DNA of 64,000 bases from Stentor coeruleus (lineage: Eukaryota > Ciliophora > Heterotrichea > Heterotrichida > Stentoridae), in NCBI GenBank assembly GCA_001970955.1, contig MPUH01000112.1, positions 1-64,000 on the forward strand. The letters are read 5' to 3'. Position 1 is the first letter of the stretch. The number at the start of each line of letters is the position of its first letter. A program made the translations under genes and the position numbers. The notes under the pieces were generated by a model, which ran no database searches, had not been told where the DNA came from, and saw only the letters and a list, made by a program, of their open reading frames with translations. Shown in pieces: positions 29,781 through 41,182 of this stretch.

Positions 29781-30751
29781 ACTGTAAGTTTTATTATAAT
29801 AGAGATAAGGATTTTTAGTTTTTGTATTAGTGTATTGGATATAATTTTTGAAGATAGTTTTTAATTGATTTTGATATATGCAATAAAAAATTCTTAGTAT
29901 TTATACAATGACTGAGATATGCTTTTTATTGATGGAATACTATTTTTTTTATATCAAAAGTATTAAATTTATGTCTGCTTATATATAAAATATAACAATT
30001 TTTGTATATTTTTTACATATAGGAAAATATACTGATTTAAGCAAAAAAAAATAGCTGAATTGATAAAGAAAAACATTTAACCTAATAAAATTAAAAATTC
30101 TTCATGTGTATAAAGGAAATTAAAATATAATTATATATGAAGAAAATATATACATAATACATTAGAATTGGCATAATATTAGTAATTTGAGTCTGCAAAA
30201 AATTAATGCTTCTCTGAAAATTCAGTTTCGAATTAGCTGAAACATAATCAGTAATTTAATTGCAGTGTTAGTATAAAGTACTTGAAGCTCTTATGGTTTT
30301 ATACAAAAATCCAAAGCAAATATTCAAGTCAAACTAAAGACTAGAATCCTGAAATTAGCTTAATCAAAAGATAAAAAGGAATACTAAATACATTAAATCA
30401 TCATCTCATCAATAAATAAGATCAAGAATCTACTGAAAAATACCTCACAAACCCTTTTCCCATCAGTTAGTTAATTATTAAAAAATTCATCATCAACTCA
30501 AACAAAATTCAAAAAAATCTAAATAATTACAAAAAAAACTTAAGTATGGAAGCAGCAACCTATTACATAAAAAACCATAAAAAAGCCTAAATCGACAAAT
30601 AACGGAAAAAAACTCATCATCAACACCAGACTACTTTACAAACTAAATCCTCTCAAGTACTTCAATTCTTTTAATCTCTTTAAATAAATTGCATCTTTTC
30701 AAAATAAATTTTCCCTCACCATATATTTATACTAATAAATATCTGCAAGCG
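29781..30751. other. 0.97-kb intergenic region
   Basis: AT-rich sequence between two plus-strand genes, more A/C-rich from about 30300 to the receptor start. No RNA gene, repeat or credible frame seen. Confidence 0.55.
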
Positions 30752-33700
30752 ATGAAAACATTGATAATTAGCTTATTGATTTCAATATCCCAAGCAATGA
30801 GAGTAGCTCTAATATACCTTGCATCTGATCAGCCTAACTTCGAAATTCTGCCTACAACAAATACAATCCTCATAGAGCTACCTTTAATTTCTGACGATAT
30901 TACATATAAAATCCAAAGTCAAGACATAGAACTTATATACGATATGACAAAATCATTATTTTGGTCTTCAAAGCTCCAAACTATCTGCAAAGATGAGAAC
31001 ATTTACTATATTCAAGGGTATTTTTCTCAAAGCCAAGAATATATTTTAACTTCTAACCCTATACAAGAAAGTCAATCTTTAGAAAAACTAACTAAAATTC
31101 TTCATATAAACAAATGGGCTTCAGTTTATTCACAAGATTATATTATAGACTACTCAATTATAATTAAAAAAAGTCAAATCCAAGTACCTGTAAGTTCTGA
31201 TATGACAACTGAACAAATAGAAAAACATTTATCTGATGTTAAATTTTATGATCTCAAAACGATTTTTGTGTTTTTGCCTAGTCGTTTAACAGCTCAATTT
31301 TTATCTTTTATTAGTACTAAAGATTACTCAGGGTATATTTGGATTCTTTGCTCTTTATCTGATTATTTACCTTTTTCTACCCATTCAGATCTAGAAAAAC
31401 AAGGGATTTTAAGACTTTCTCCAAGCCCAAATGGGAGTATTTTTGCATCAGCCCTTGAGATATTCTCTAATTGTCTATATGAACAATTTTTAAAATGCCT
31501 TTCAAGCTTTAATTTTAAAGATAATTATCTGAATGAACCATTTTATATACTTAATGTATATAATGAAGTATATAATAATATTGGAAGTTGTAATGAAATA
31601 TGTGTTATAAATGAAGAAATATATTGGCCTAAAGGTGTTGATGGGGGTAAAAACAATGCTAAAGTGCTTCAGATTTCATATGAAGGGAGTTTAGTAGACC
31701 CAGCTGGTATGCCTTTGAATTTTTTACTCCCAGCGTATCAAGGTATTGAAGCAGCACTTGAATACTTGCCTAAGATCTCAAATACTCATATATTAAATGC
31801 TACAAAGCTTTCATTAGGAGGTTTATATTATAATAAAACCTATGTTGAAAATGAGCTTGAATCTAAATCAAAAGAACTAGGTCTTGCTATGATATCCCCA
31901 GCTATGTCAGGACTAACTATGAGTTTATATAATACACTATACAACACTTCTCGTAACCTTCCTCTTATTGGTTACTCTAACACTGTATCTATGCTTTCAT
32001 CTCAAAATGAGTTCCCATTATACTCCAGAGTCTGTATGCCAGACTCTTATGCAACAGTAATCATCGCCCTTATGGTAAAATATTTCGGATGGTCTAAAGT
32101 TGGGGTAATTTATATCGACAATCTATTTTCCCGAACCCTCTACAATGAATTCTTAACCTTATCTCAAATTTATAACATAAACATTTTAAATCAAGGACAA
32201 AACATGCTCCCTGAAAAATCAGCTGAATGGACTAATAAAGATTTAGACCCAGTGCTGAATTATTTACATCAAAGTCAAGCAAGGATTATTATTGTTTTAT
32301 GTTTTACAAATGAAATCGATAAAATTTTACTTCGAATGTATGATCTTGGGTATTATGGGAAAAGTTATGAATATATAGCTGTTGGGTGGTTAGTTGATGA
32401 ACTTATAAATCCACCTAATGCTTTAAATACAACAAAAACTAAGATAATAAGAGATGCTTTAAAAGGCTCGCTTATGTTTTTTCCTGTAAGTTTTATTGGA
32501 GATTTCGGTAAAGAAATACAAGATTTTTATTATAAATTATATAAAGAAAAACCTGTTGGGTATACATCATTTGCTTTTGATTCTGTTTTAGCTGTACATT
32601 ATGCTTTTCAAAGTTTAATTGCTAGTAAAAAAAACTATAGTAATCCTATGGTTTTTATGCAAGCTTTAAGAGCTGTGAAGTTTGTTGGTGCAACTGGTTT
32701 TGTTAGTATACAAGAAGGAAAAAATGATCGTTCGCCTATGGATCATTTTATTTTGAATACTAAACAACTGAATGATACACATTGGGAAATTAGAACTATT
32801 GGTTTATTTTCCCCTGCAAGTTTTAAAGTGTTTAGTTTTTATGAGAATATTACCTGGTCTGGGGATGGGATACCAAGTGATACCCCAGTAAAAGGTTTAT
32901 GTCCTTTTGATATAGAGAAAAGTAGGAATAATATTTTTGGGACTATTATCTTTATTACTGTTATAATTTTAGCTATATTATCCAGTACTATTGCTGCTTA
33001 CAAAGGGTGGAAGAATTTTAAAATAGTTTCCCCTCCTCCTCCTCTCAATGAAAAAAAATACGAAATTACCTTTTATGATATGCTAAACATTGGAAGGTTA
33101 TTTATTGACTTTTGCTTCTACCTAAGTATGATCCCTTCCCTTCCAGCAGTTCTTGATATTTTCAAAATCGTTGGTGATGCCCTTTCTCTTAACCTAGAGC
33201 AGATTTACTCCTTAAACCCTCAAATCTATTGGAAAATTTACCAAATAATTCTCTCATATACCGGTTTCATGCTAATCTTCCGTATTCTTATCTCATTAAA
33301 AATCACGATTCCTTACATCAAAATTTTCATGTCCCTAGCTTCAGATATTTTCTTCCTTCCAATATTCTCAACCCTCCTAAACATCTACATGTGTCAACAA
33401 GAAAACTATTATATTTACTTATACTATGATTGTTTTACTCAATGTTGGAATGGTTTACATATATTCTATATCATTATAAACACTGGGATTTTAATTTTTT
33501 TTTGTATATGGATTGTATATGAAAAACTCATATGGAATACTAATTCTTTTGATGAACAACATATATTCTTATCCCCAACACATATTTATTTACGTGTAAT
33601 ATTTCATGTTTTTATTGTTGGATTTAAGAAATTCTTATGGTTTTATACCTCTTATGGATATACAATTGTATTATTGGTACTTTTTATTTTATATAGTTTT

Positions 33701-34060
33701 TGTTGTATGAAATATTCGGTTTATAATAGTAAAATTATTAATTTGTGGAATTTTATTATTTATTTGGCTGTAATTTGCCCATGTTTATTTGCTTTAGCTA
33801 GTGAAATAACTCAGTCGAAAAAGTCTCAGTTTTGGCTTGTGGTGATATTGTGCTCATGGGGAATGCTTTTGGTTGTTGGGTTGTTTTATCAGAAACGGAA
33901 GAAACTTGTATGGCCTTTTGTTAATAATAAGGTTAGTATGCAATTACTAAAGTTCGCTTTTCAGAGGTCGGTTACGAAAAACTATACTTCGGTGCAGAGA
34001 ATTGAGGAGTTTACGTTTAGGATGCCTTCGATTATTCGTAATAGTAGATTTAAGTTATAG
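30752..34060 (+). CDS. ANF-receptor/periplasmic-binding-type receptor with multi-TM C-terminus
   Basis: The start is ATG 30752, which opens directly with a signal peptide ('MKTLIISLLISISQA'); the frame upstream has only a TTG. The 1102-aa protein has a large extracellular region with Venus-flytrap-type features (~residues 325-700): 'AYQGIEAALEYLP', 'LGLAMISPAMSG', 'LPLIGYSN', 'KYFGWSKVGVIYIDN', 'GYTSFAFDSVLAVHYAFQSL'. After a first membrane helix ('GTIIFITVIILAILSSTIAAY') about seven or eight further hydrophobic helices follow. This is close to class C GPCR/GABA-B organisation, but the helix count seems higher than seven, so it may be a ciliate-specific receptor or channel. Ligand likely a small molecule. 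Confidence 0.78.
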   Translation: MKTLIISLLISISQAMRVALIYLASDQPNFEILPTTNTILIELPLISDDITYKIQSQDIELIYDMTKSLFWSSKLQTICKDENIYYIQGYFSQSQEYILTSNPIQESQSLEKLTKILHINKWASVYSQDYIIDYSIIIKKSQIQVPVSSDMTTEQIEKHLSDVKFYDLKTIFVFLPSRLTAQFLSFISTKDYSGYIWILCSLSDYLPFSTHSDLEKQGILRLSPSPNGSIFASALEIFSNCLYEQFLKCLSSFNFKDNYLNEPFYILNVYNEVYNNIGSCNEICVINEEIYWPKGVDGGKNNAKVLQISYEGSLVDPAGMPLNFLLPAYQGIEAALEYLPKISNTHILNATKLSLGGLYYNKTYVENELESKSKELGLAMISPAMSGLTMSLYNTLYNTSRNLPLIGYSNTVSMLSSQNEFPLYSRVCMPDSYATVIIALMVKYFGWSKVGVIYIDNLFSRTLYNEFLTLSQIYNINILNQGQNMLPEKSAEWTNKDLDPVLNYLHQSQARIIIVLCFTNEIDKILLRMYDLGYYGKSYEYIAVGWLVDELINPPNALNTTKTKIIRDALKGSLMFFPVSFIGDFGKEIQDFYYKLYKEKPVGYTSFAFDSVLAVHYAFQSLIASKKNYSNPMVFMQALRAVKFVGATGFVSIQEGKNDRSPMDHFILNTKQLNDTHWEIRTIGLFSPASFKVFSFYENITWSGDGIPSDTPVKGLCPFDIEKSRNNIFGTIIFITVIILAILSSTIAAYKGWKNFKIVSPPPPLNEKKYEITFYDMLNIGRLFIDFCFYLSMIPSLPAVLDIFKIVGDALSLNLEQIYSLNPQIYWKIYQIILSYTGFMLIFRILISLKITIPYIKIFMSLASDIFFLPIFSTLLNIYMCQQENYYIYLYYDCFTQCWNGLHIFYIIINTGILIFFCIWIVYEKLIWNTNSFDEQHIFLSPTHIYLRVIFHVFIVGFKKFLWFYTSYGYTIVLLVLFILYSFCCMKYSVYNSKIINLWNFIIYLAVICPCLFALASEITQSKKSQFWLVVILCSWGMLLVVGLFYQKRKKLVWPFVNNKVSMQLLKFAFQRSVTKNYTSVQRIEEFTFRMPSIIRNSRFKL

Positions 34061-34295
34061 TTTTTTTAGGATAAAAATACTTTGAGGTTTTTTAATAAAC
34101 TTAACTTTTATGTCATAAATTATTATATGTAGGAAAAACTATCATATTTTTCTAAGGATAATAATATTAAATCCTCATATTATATACTTTTTATATCTAT
34201 AAAACCAATTCCTACACATCTTGCAATAAAAAAAAAAAATACGAACTATACTAATTTCATATAATAATCTTAATTTCCATATCTTAATACTAACC
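34061..34295. other. convergent intergenic region
   Basis: 235 bp showing the G/T-rich to A/C-rich change; includes a run of ten A near 34231. No gene. Confidence 0.55.
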
Positions 34296-36782
34296 TTAAT
34301 TAATAAAAGCTATGACATCACTTCTTGACATAATTTCTTCTTGTATCGAATTCAACCCAGAAAGTACCGCAACTTGTTTTCTCTCTTTCCAATCCCAAAC
34401 CCTAACACTACAATCTTCACAGCTAACTAATGCATATTTATCATCAAAACTCATGTCTATATTCCATATCTTAGCTGTAAATTGAGTAAAAACCACTTCT
34501 TGTTGAAAGTTTTCCATATTCCAAATCCTCAATGTTTTATCAAAAGACCCAGAGATTATATACTGCCCATTTTCACAAAATGATAACCCCGATACACCAT
34601 CTGTATGACCTTTTAGAACTTGGATTTCTAATTTTGTTTCTAAATTCCATATACGAATTTTATTATCCCCTCCACCAGTTGCCGCATAAAGTTTACTATT
34701 TGATATAGTAACACATAATACATAATCTGAATGTTCTTTAAGTTCACATTGGCATTCAAAAGTATCTAAGCTCCATATACGTATACTTTCATCATTTGAA
34801 GTTGAAATTAAGAAATCATTATCTTGGGATATTGCTAGGTCACGAATTGCATCATTATGTCCTTTAAGTATGCTTAAAGTCTCATAAGTTTCTAGATCCC
34901 AAATTCTAATAGTTTTATCATATGACCCAGAAAGTACTGTTTTTTGATTAGGGGCTATTAAAACACATAACACTATATGCTTATGTCCACTCATCGTCAT
35001 TTTTTCATGCCTACTATTAAAATCCCATATTTTAACTGTTGCATCTTCAGATCCAGATACTATAATTGATGAATCCTTAGATACATCTACACAAAAAACT
35101 CCACCTTTATGTCCTTTTAAAATACCTACAAACTTACTATCATGTAGTTCCCAAATCTTAATAGTTTTATCACAACATGCTCCAATAATATAACAATTAT
35201 CTTTAGTTATAACTGAATCTCTTATTTCATAAGAAGTACCTTTTAAAACATGTTTTTGCTTGCGGGTTTTTAAATCCCATATTCTTATTGTAGAGTCATT
35301 TGAAGCTGTAACTGCTGATTTACCATTTTGACTAAGCCTTGCTCCACATATGAACTCATTGTGTCCAGGCATTTTACCAATCATATTCCTGTCAACTAAA
35401 TTCCATACTATTATGTTTGAATCTGAACTCCCTGAAATTGCTAAGTTCCCTGTAGTTGTTAGTACTATGCTGTACACATCTCTTGCATGCCCAATTAATA
35501 TATGTTCAGCACTACGGGTAATTAAATTCCATATAATAATATTATGGTCTCCTGATCCTGAAAGCACATATTTCTCATCAGGAGTCAACACAACAGCTTT
35601 GACTTCTTTTTTATGTCCTTCTAACACCGCTATTTCAATATTTTTTATTAAATCCCAAATTCTTACTGTTTTATCTTCAGAACCAGAAATAGCTAAAGAA
35701 CTATCATGATTTATAGCAATACTTCTAACTGTATTTTTATGTCCTGTTAATACATTAGAGTGTATATTCGAGTCAAAATTCCATTTCCTAATAGTTTTAT
35801 CTTTAGAACCTGTAAGGTAAAAAGTTTGTGATGGGTCAATAACCACACAAAAAATATCTTCTTTATGCCCAGTAAGTACATCAATCTGTTGAAAAGTTTC
35901 TAAACTCCAAATCCTTATACTTTTATCATATGAAACTGAAACTACTGTTTTATTATCATCAGTAACAGCTAATCCTCTAACACAACTAGTATGTCCTTTC
36001 ATCATTGCTTTTTCCTTCCCAATTTCTAAATCCCAAACTCTTATTGTCTTATCCTCAGATCCACTAACAATCCACTTGTTATCCCTAGTAAAACATACTG
36101 TAAAAACATTATTTGTATGACCAATAAAAACTTTCTCTTCAATCATTCCCCCTAAATCCCATAATCTTATACTCTTATCAGCTGATGATGATGCTATATA
36201 CTTATTATCATTAGAAATAGCTACAGAATATACATAAAGAGTATGGGCTTGAGGAATCAATGAAAAGTTATGAATAAGTTTCTGAGAAGCTGATTCTCCT
36301 ATAAAAAATTCTGACTCTTCATAAAAACTTGATTCATAAAAATCTATAATGCTTTGATCAATTGATAAAGAATTTATTGAAAGCTTAGGGTTTAAACATG
36401 TACTGAATAAACGTTTTATAGCTTTGTAATCATTTGTTGTATATGTGGTTTTGTTAAGCATTTGCATATAAGTGTCGATTAATGTATCGATTTTTTCTAA
36501 TGATAATGATAAAAAACTTTGGATTTTGGATATGAAGGATAAGGTTTCTGAGGTTAGTTTTGCTTTACATTTTGATAGGGTTTGTAGTCTGTTTGAGATT
36601 TCTTGATATAAACCTTGTTGCTCTGAGGATGTTAAAGTGATGGGGATTGTTACTAGAATTGGAGAGGTACCGGCTGAGAAATGGGTTAGGGAATGCTCGC
36701 CTGCATGGGTGTCGCAAAAGAAAAGGTTTGAACATTTGCATTCCCATGTAGCTTTATCCTCACAGACTGTACAAGAACTCAT
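34296..36782 (-). CDS. B-box plus 15 WD40 repeats
   Basis: The 828-aa protein starts with a B-box-like zinc finger (C4, C7, C15, C17, C23, H26, H30 and/or H34) and then a helical linker to about residue 170. Fifteen WD40 repeats follow at a regular ~42-residue spacing, most ending in IWDL, IWNL or VWNL and beginning the next blade with GH. Fifteen blades fit two propellers (7+7 or 7+8). Repeat 8 ends in GT and repeat 14 in QF instead of GH, possible boundaries. B-box/WD40 proteins of this type are common in heterotrich and other ciliates; the role is probably a scaffold, partner unknown. Confidence 0.85.
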   Translation of the reverse strand: MSSCTVCEDKATWECKCSNLFFCDTHAGEHSLTHFSAGTSPILVTIPITLTSSEQQGLYQEISNRLQTLSKCKAKLTSETLSFISKIQSFLSLSLEKIDTLIDTYMQMLNKTTYTTNDYKAIKRLFSTCLNPKLSINSLSIDQSIIDFYESSFYEESEFFIGESASQKLIHNFSLIPQAHTLYVYSVAISNDNKYIASSSADKSIRLWDLGGMIEEKVFIGHTNNVFTVCFTRDNKWIVSGSEDKTIRVWDLEIGKEKAMMKGHTSCVRGLAVTDDNKTVVSVSYDKSIRIWSLETFQQIDVLTGHKEDIFCVVIDPSQTFYLTGSKDKTIRKWNFDSNIHSNVLTGHKNTVRSIAINHDSSLAISGSEDKTVRIWDLIKNIEIAVLEGHKKEVKAVVLTPDEKYVLSGSGDHNIIIWNLITRSAEHILIGHARDVYSIVLTTTGNLAISGSSDSNIIVWNLVDRNMIGKMPGHNEFICGARLSQNGKSAVTASNDSTIRIWDLKTRKQKHVLKGTSYEIRDSVITKDNCYIIGACCDKTIKIWELHDSKFVGILKGHKGGVFCVDVSKDSSIIVSGSEDATVKIWDFNSRHEKMTMSGHKHIVLCVLIAPNQKTVLSGSYDKTIRIWDLETYETLSILKGHNDAIRDLAISQDNDFLISTSNDESIRIWSLDTFECQCELKEHSDYVLCVTISNSKLYAATGGGDNKIRIWNLETKLEIQVLKGHTDGVSGLSFCENGQYIISGSFDKTLRIWNMENFQQEVVFTQFTAKIWNIDMSFDDKYALVSCEDCSVRVWDWKERKQVAVLSGLNSIQEEIMSRSDVIAFIN

Positions 36783-37614
36783 TTTTTATTAGGTGCTGAG
36801 GTTTTTGGTAGTTTTAATTGGGATTTTAATATTATTTAGAGTTTATTGATATGTTGGATTAATAAAGATTTGCTGCTAAAGTATGCAGTTTGTTTGATAA
36901 AAAGAATTTGTTATTTATTATAGACTTGTTGCGAATTTTTACTTTTAGTTTTCACTTGGATATTTTTATAGCGTAATAGCAACAAAAGAATTTATGAATT
37001 TTTAAACTATTAATCATGTTATGATTAAACAATATTATGATGGAACTTTTATATTATAAACATCATTTTCATATCATAATAAGAAATATGAAGAATTTAT
37101 TCTATAGAGCAAAGATTTATTTTTTATAACAATGATTAGTTTTTATTATAAAAAATGAATTTAAAACATCTTGAGCTATTACACAATTTATATCTTACTA
37201 TAATATTTACTTTAGGTCTAATTTTTCTATTATACTTGCAAGTACCTCATACTTAATTATCATTATTTTCTTACTCCTTCTTTAATTATATCTTGAACCA
37301 ATCCAATCATCTAATCTACTTTTTTCTTATATTCTGAATTCTAAAGCGGTATTTTCTCTATAAAATACCTAAACATAAAAAATTCCACTAAAATCCCTAT
37401 CTCTTATATCCCTATAAAATCCTCACCTCCCACATAAAATTATTATACCAAAATACCAAAATCTTATCTGTCTAAATCCTTCCATTATTTATCATCATCC
37501 AAAAGCCTTCATATCATATTAATAACCCGATAACTATAATACAAATCATTAATATCTATCTCTCATATTTATATCCAAATATCATATCCATATTTGATTA
37601 TAACTAAAAAAAAA
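36783..37614. other. 0.83-kb intergenic region
   Basis: Between two minus-strand genes: G/T-rich on the left, A/C-rich on the right (change near 37200). No gene or repeat seen. Confidence 0.6.
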
Positions 37615-39309
37615 TTAAGTTTGAACCATACTAGCCGCTTGTTCAATAAGCTGTTTTAGTACAGCTTCAGATGGCAGGTATTTAAATTCAGGTAATTTTA
37701 CCGTTGATTGCGATATTGATCTTAAACTTTGTAAACTCTTCAAAGGAATTAAAGATCTTAAATACTCATTGAATTTTTTTGAATAATATTCTTTTATAAC
37801 CTCATTACGTATATGAGAAGTTATTTTTATATATCTATTCAATTGTAATGTTGATCCACGATTTAAAAATTTACCTATAGCTGAATTCCAAAGTTTGACA
37901 ATTTCTTCAAGACGATTTTTTGTTTTACCCATATAGTTTTTACTTGCTTTTTGGATTTTTAAGACTTTGCCAACAAAAACATTGAAGCTGAAGGATAGTT
38001 TATTGTTGACGGCAGATAATCGGATTATGTTTATTAGCATTTGATTTGAGGATTTTTTACAGAAAAAGTATTGGTGTTGGTTTAAGAGGAGAAGGTTATT
38101 TCTTGCTCTTAGTAGGGTGATACTTTTGAAATTTAGATGGGTAAATTTGTTTTTAAAGCATTTTTGGATAAGTCTTGCTGCTATGCTGTGGTTGAGGGAG
38201 ATTAGGATTTCACTACGGTTTTCAAGCCAATTTTTACGCAAAGTTGAAGCTGATATAATAAAAGTCATAAGTTTTATCCAATCTTTTTGGAATTTTTGAG
38301 TCCTTGCTTTTGTTTCAAGTTGCTCTTTTTGTATTATTTCATTTTGGGTTTGTATCGCTTTTTTATTCAGTGTTAGCATTGCTTGTTCTTTTTTCTTTAA
38401 GTAATTCTCGTACTTTCTTTGCAGCGCTAAAGATTTTTTTTCTTCCCAACACCCAATTAAGCGATCTGTAGTTGATACTGTAACATTTTTATTAAGTTTT
38501 AGGAAATTTTTGCTTCCAGCCAATCTAATATATTCTTGTTTACGTTGTTTTATTAACTTTTCTACTTTTTTCTTAAGAGAATTCCTTAGATCTTCATTTT
38601 TTCTCAGTTCTTCAAATTCTTTACTTATACTTCTTTTAATTCTAACAACCGGTTCCATCGGTATATATACATTTTTGATTTTACCAAACGATATCCCAAT
38701 AGAAAACTCGCTTTCTGCCATAGCTTCAACACTCAAATATAAACAATCATAAGGAAACTTAACCCCATTTTCCGAAATTTCAAATCTATCTAATGAAATA
38801 ACATAATCCGCATTTTCTTGATTAGGTTTATCAATACTTTTTGACACATAAGTTTTTAGTTTCCCTTTATTTCTTCTAATATTAACTTTTAAAGGAGATC
38901 TTTTCCCAAAACACTTTATCTTAAAGTAATGAACCATACTTTCACTTAAACTTATAGTCAAAATCTGCCCTTCTTTCAAAATTTTGTAATAGTTTATTTC
39001 TTTACCATTAGTGATTCTATCAATACTCTGAAGAAGAGATATGAAGTCTCGACTGGTATGGCTATTAAGTATTTCACTATTTACTCTTTGATTTGATGGA
39101 GAATAGAGGTAGTAGTTTGAGGTTTGATAAGCTTTTTCATTTTCGAGTTGTGTTAGGGTGCTGATTTTTGGAACTTTAAATTGCTTTTCTAATGGGCTTA
39201 GATAACCGTCAAGGATTTCAGAGGTCAGTGTTTGAGAATTTGGGCTATGAAGTGGAGGGAGGAATTTACTGGATTGGGACCCTCGCTCGAAGTCTGAATA
39301 TTTGTTCAT
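37615..39309 (-). CDS. hypothetical 564-aa protein, basic helical with IQ-like motif
   Basis: The N-terminal ~95 residues are Ser-rich. Residues ~100-220 look like a beta-rich domain ('YYKILKEGQILTISLSES', 'DCLYLSVEAMAESEFSIGISFG'), resembling pre-peptidase C-terminal or C2-type sandwiches only in pattern. A charged coiled coil covers ~235-335, and 'AARLIQKCFKNKF' around residue 383 resembles an IQ calmodulin-binding motif. The remainder is basic and helical. No family recognised; a cytoskeletal, calmodulin-linked role is a guess. Confidence 0.7.
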   Translation of the reverse strand: MNKYSDFERGSQSSKFLPPLHSPNSQTLTSEILDGYLSPLEKQFKVPKISTLTQLENEKAYQTSNYYLYSPSNQRVNSEILNSHTSRDFISLLQSIDRITNGKEINYYKILKEGQILTISLSESMVHYFKIKCFGKRSPLKVNIRRNKGKLKTYVSKSIDKPNQENADYVISLDRFEISENGVKFPYDCLYLSVEAMAESEFSIGISFGKIKNVYIPMEPVVRIKRSISKEFEELRKNEDLRNSLKKKVEKLIKQRKQEYIRLAGSKNFLKLNKNVTVSTTDRLIGCWEEKKSLALQRKYENYLKKKEQAMLTLNKKAIQTQNEIIQKEQLETKARTQKFQKDWIKLMTFIISASTLRKNWLENRSEILISLNHSIAARLIQKCFKNKFTHLNFKSITLLRARNNLLLLNQHQYFFCKKSSNQMLINIIRLSAVNNKLSFSFNVFVGKVLKIQKASKNYMGKTKNRLEEIVKLWNSAIGKFLNRGSTLQLNRYIKITSHIRNEVIKEYYSKKFNEYLRSLIPLKSLQSLRSISQSTVKLPEFKYLPSEAVLKQLIEQAASMVQT

Positions 39310-39866
39310 TTATTTTTTATGATAGATCAAATGAGATAAGAGGAAAATAGATGGGAAATAAATGGATGAAGAAGCAGGTTAAGAGTGAAGATAAGTTTTT
39401 TGGGGTTTTGTAGAAGTTATTAGAAGATTTACTTGGGTTTATGATTTGGTAATTTAAGGATATCAGAAAATATACCATTTTTAGTGTTTATTTATTGGGT
39501 AATTAAGAATTTAAAGGTTGGATTGAAGATTTTTTAAGAGAAAATATGTGATTTTGCACATAATTTTTAGTGAAGTAGATATTATTATTAGATAAAAATC
39601 AACTATCAATAAAACCCCAAATATCCAAAAAAAGTAATAAACCTAAGCATTAACTCATAACCTTTTTNACCATAATATTCTCCAATCACATAAACCAACC
39701 ATTAAAAATATTTCCAACATCCAAAAAACCTTCCCACCATTTCCCTTAAATCCTTAAACTTAACGAAAAGCCTGCAAATATTTCTAAAAAACTACTCAAA
39801 ACATCCAAAAATCCATAAACTTTTTCATAAAACACTAATTCACATCATCTTAGCAATTAATCTAAA
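39310..39866. other. intergenic region with a lone N
   Basis: 557 bp, purine/G-rich on the left and A/C-rich on the right. The N at 39667 is not flanked by an obvious duplication. No gene. Confidence 0.55.
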
Positions 39867-40553
39867 CTATCGATTTAAATTTCCCAAAAAATACTTCCCA
39901 ACATATTCTTGAGGATCAACCCAAGGGTGATACGACTTAAAAAACTCAGTTCCATCAGTCCCTGCAGCATTAAGTATAATATCCCCTCCTGGATGTGATG
40001 ATATATACTTAGTCACATCATAAACTTTCCCTTCTAAAGCCATCCAACAGTCACTATTTTTATTATGAGTCCTTAAATCAATAAGCGAATAAGTTTTTTC
40101 TTGAGGTCCAGAGTCCTGATCTTGTATGTTTTTCTCATCAATAACACTAACTTCAATACTTTCTTGAGGCTTTAAAGGGTGTAAAACTTGAGTTTCAATA
40201 AGACATCCATTAGAGTTTATCATAAATGAGTCAATTTTCTTCAAAGGTAGTGACTTGTAATCCTTAGTCTATATGAAAAATACTGGTTTTATATGCCCTT
40301 TCATATTTTGTGTCCCATCAGGTACTGATACAAAAATCAGACTAACTTTGCATTGTATTATATGATCTAATGATAAATGTATTCCATCACAATCCTAGAT
40401 TTTAGTTACTTTATATTGAATCATTGTCCCTTGGAAGTAGAGAAGGAATCTTTTTCCTAATATTTCTAAGACTGTTCTTAGTGTATTTTGGTTGATTAAT
40501 GTTTGAGAGGTTAGGATTAATGACCTAGTTGAATAAACGAACTTGATTTCCAT
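39867..40553 (-). CDS. cytochrome b5 domain protein, three exons
   Basis: Exons 40410-40553, 40284-40394 and 39867-40268 are joined by 15-nt introns at 40395-40409 (GTAACTAAAATCTAG) and 40269-40283 (GTATTTTTCATATAG), both in phase 0. The protein is 218 aa. The C-terminal ~75 residues form a cytochrome b5 fold: 'LIDLRTHNKNSDCWMALEGKVYDVTKYI', then 'HPGGDIILNAAGTDGTEFFKSYH' (given in part). The two haem-ligand histidines are in 'SHPGG' and 'KSYHP'. The ~140-residue N-terminal part is beta-rich and unassigned. There is no membrane anchor, so it is a soluble haem protein or an electron donor module with a novel partner domain. Confidence 0.85.
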
Positions 40554-41182
40554 TTGTTTTGTAAATGATGTTTGAGAAAATATGATAAGAAGATGGATGG
40601 TTTATTGAATATATGAATTATGATATAAGATAATAGTTTATAATAATTATAATATAAAGTTTATATAAAGGAAACTATTTTTGAGTTGAAGTTTTATGAT
40701 GTTTGTTAAGAGTTGTGAGGAATTTATTAATAGAATATGATGATTTTATAACAAAAATAGGTTAAGTTAATAGTAAAAAATATAAACTTATACAAATAGC
40801 TTTATTTAAAAACTATTATAAACCTAAATATATAAAACATATCATGACATAAAAGCCATATTTACAACATAATCCCATTTTTATAAGCTACTACAAACCC
40901 AACACCCTAAAAAACGCATACTTCATCAACATATAATCATTACAAAAACCTCATCCTTTTATACAATCCCATAAAACCAATCATCCTTTTATATCCCTAT
41001 ACCCACTCAATCATCATAAATCATTCCATATCTAAACTTTAACTTCCTTTATATATCAAATATCATGATCTTTTAATATTAATTCAAAAAAAAAAAACCT
41101 TTTTAAAAACTTAAACTCTTACATATAATCTTATAAACAACACCTCTTAATAAACTTTGCTATATTTCATTTATAATAAGAC
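40554..41182. other. divergent intergenic (promoter) region
   Basis: 629 bp; G/T-rich then A/C-rich from about 40780. Contains a run of 12 A near 41087. No RNA gene seen. Confidence 0.55.
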
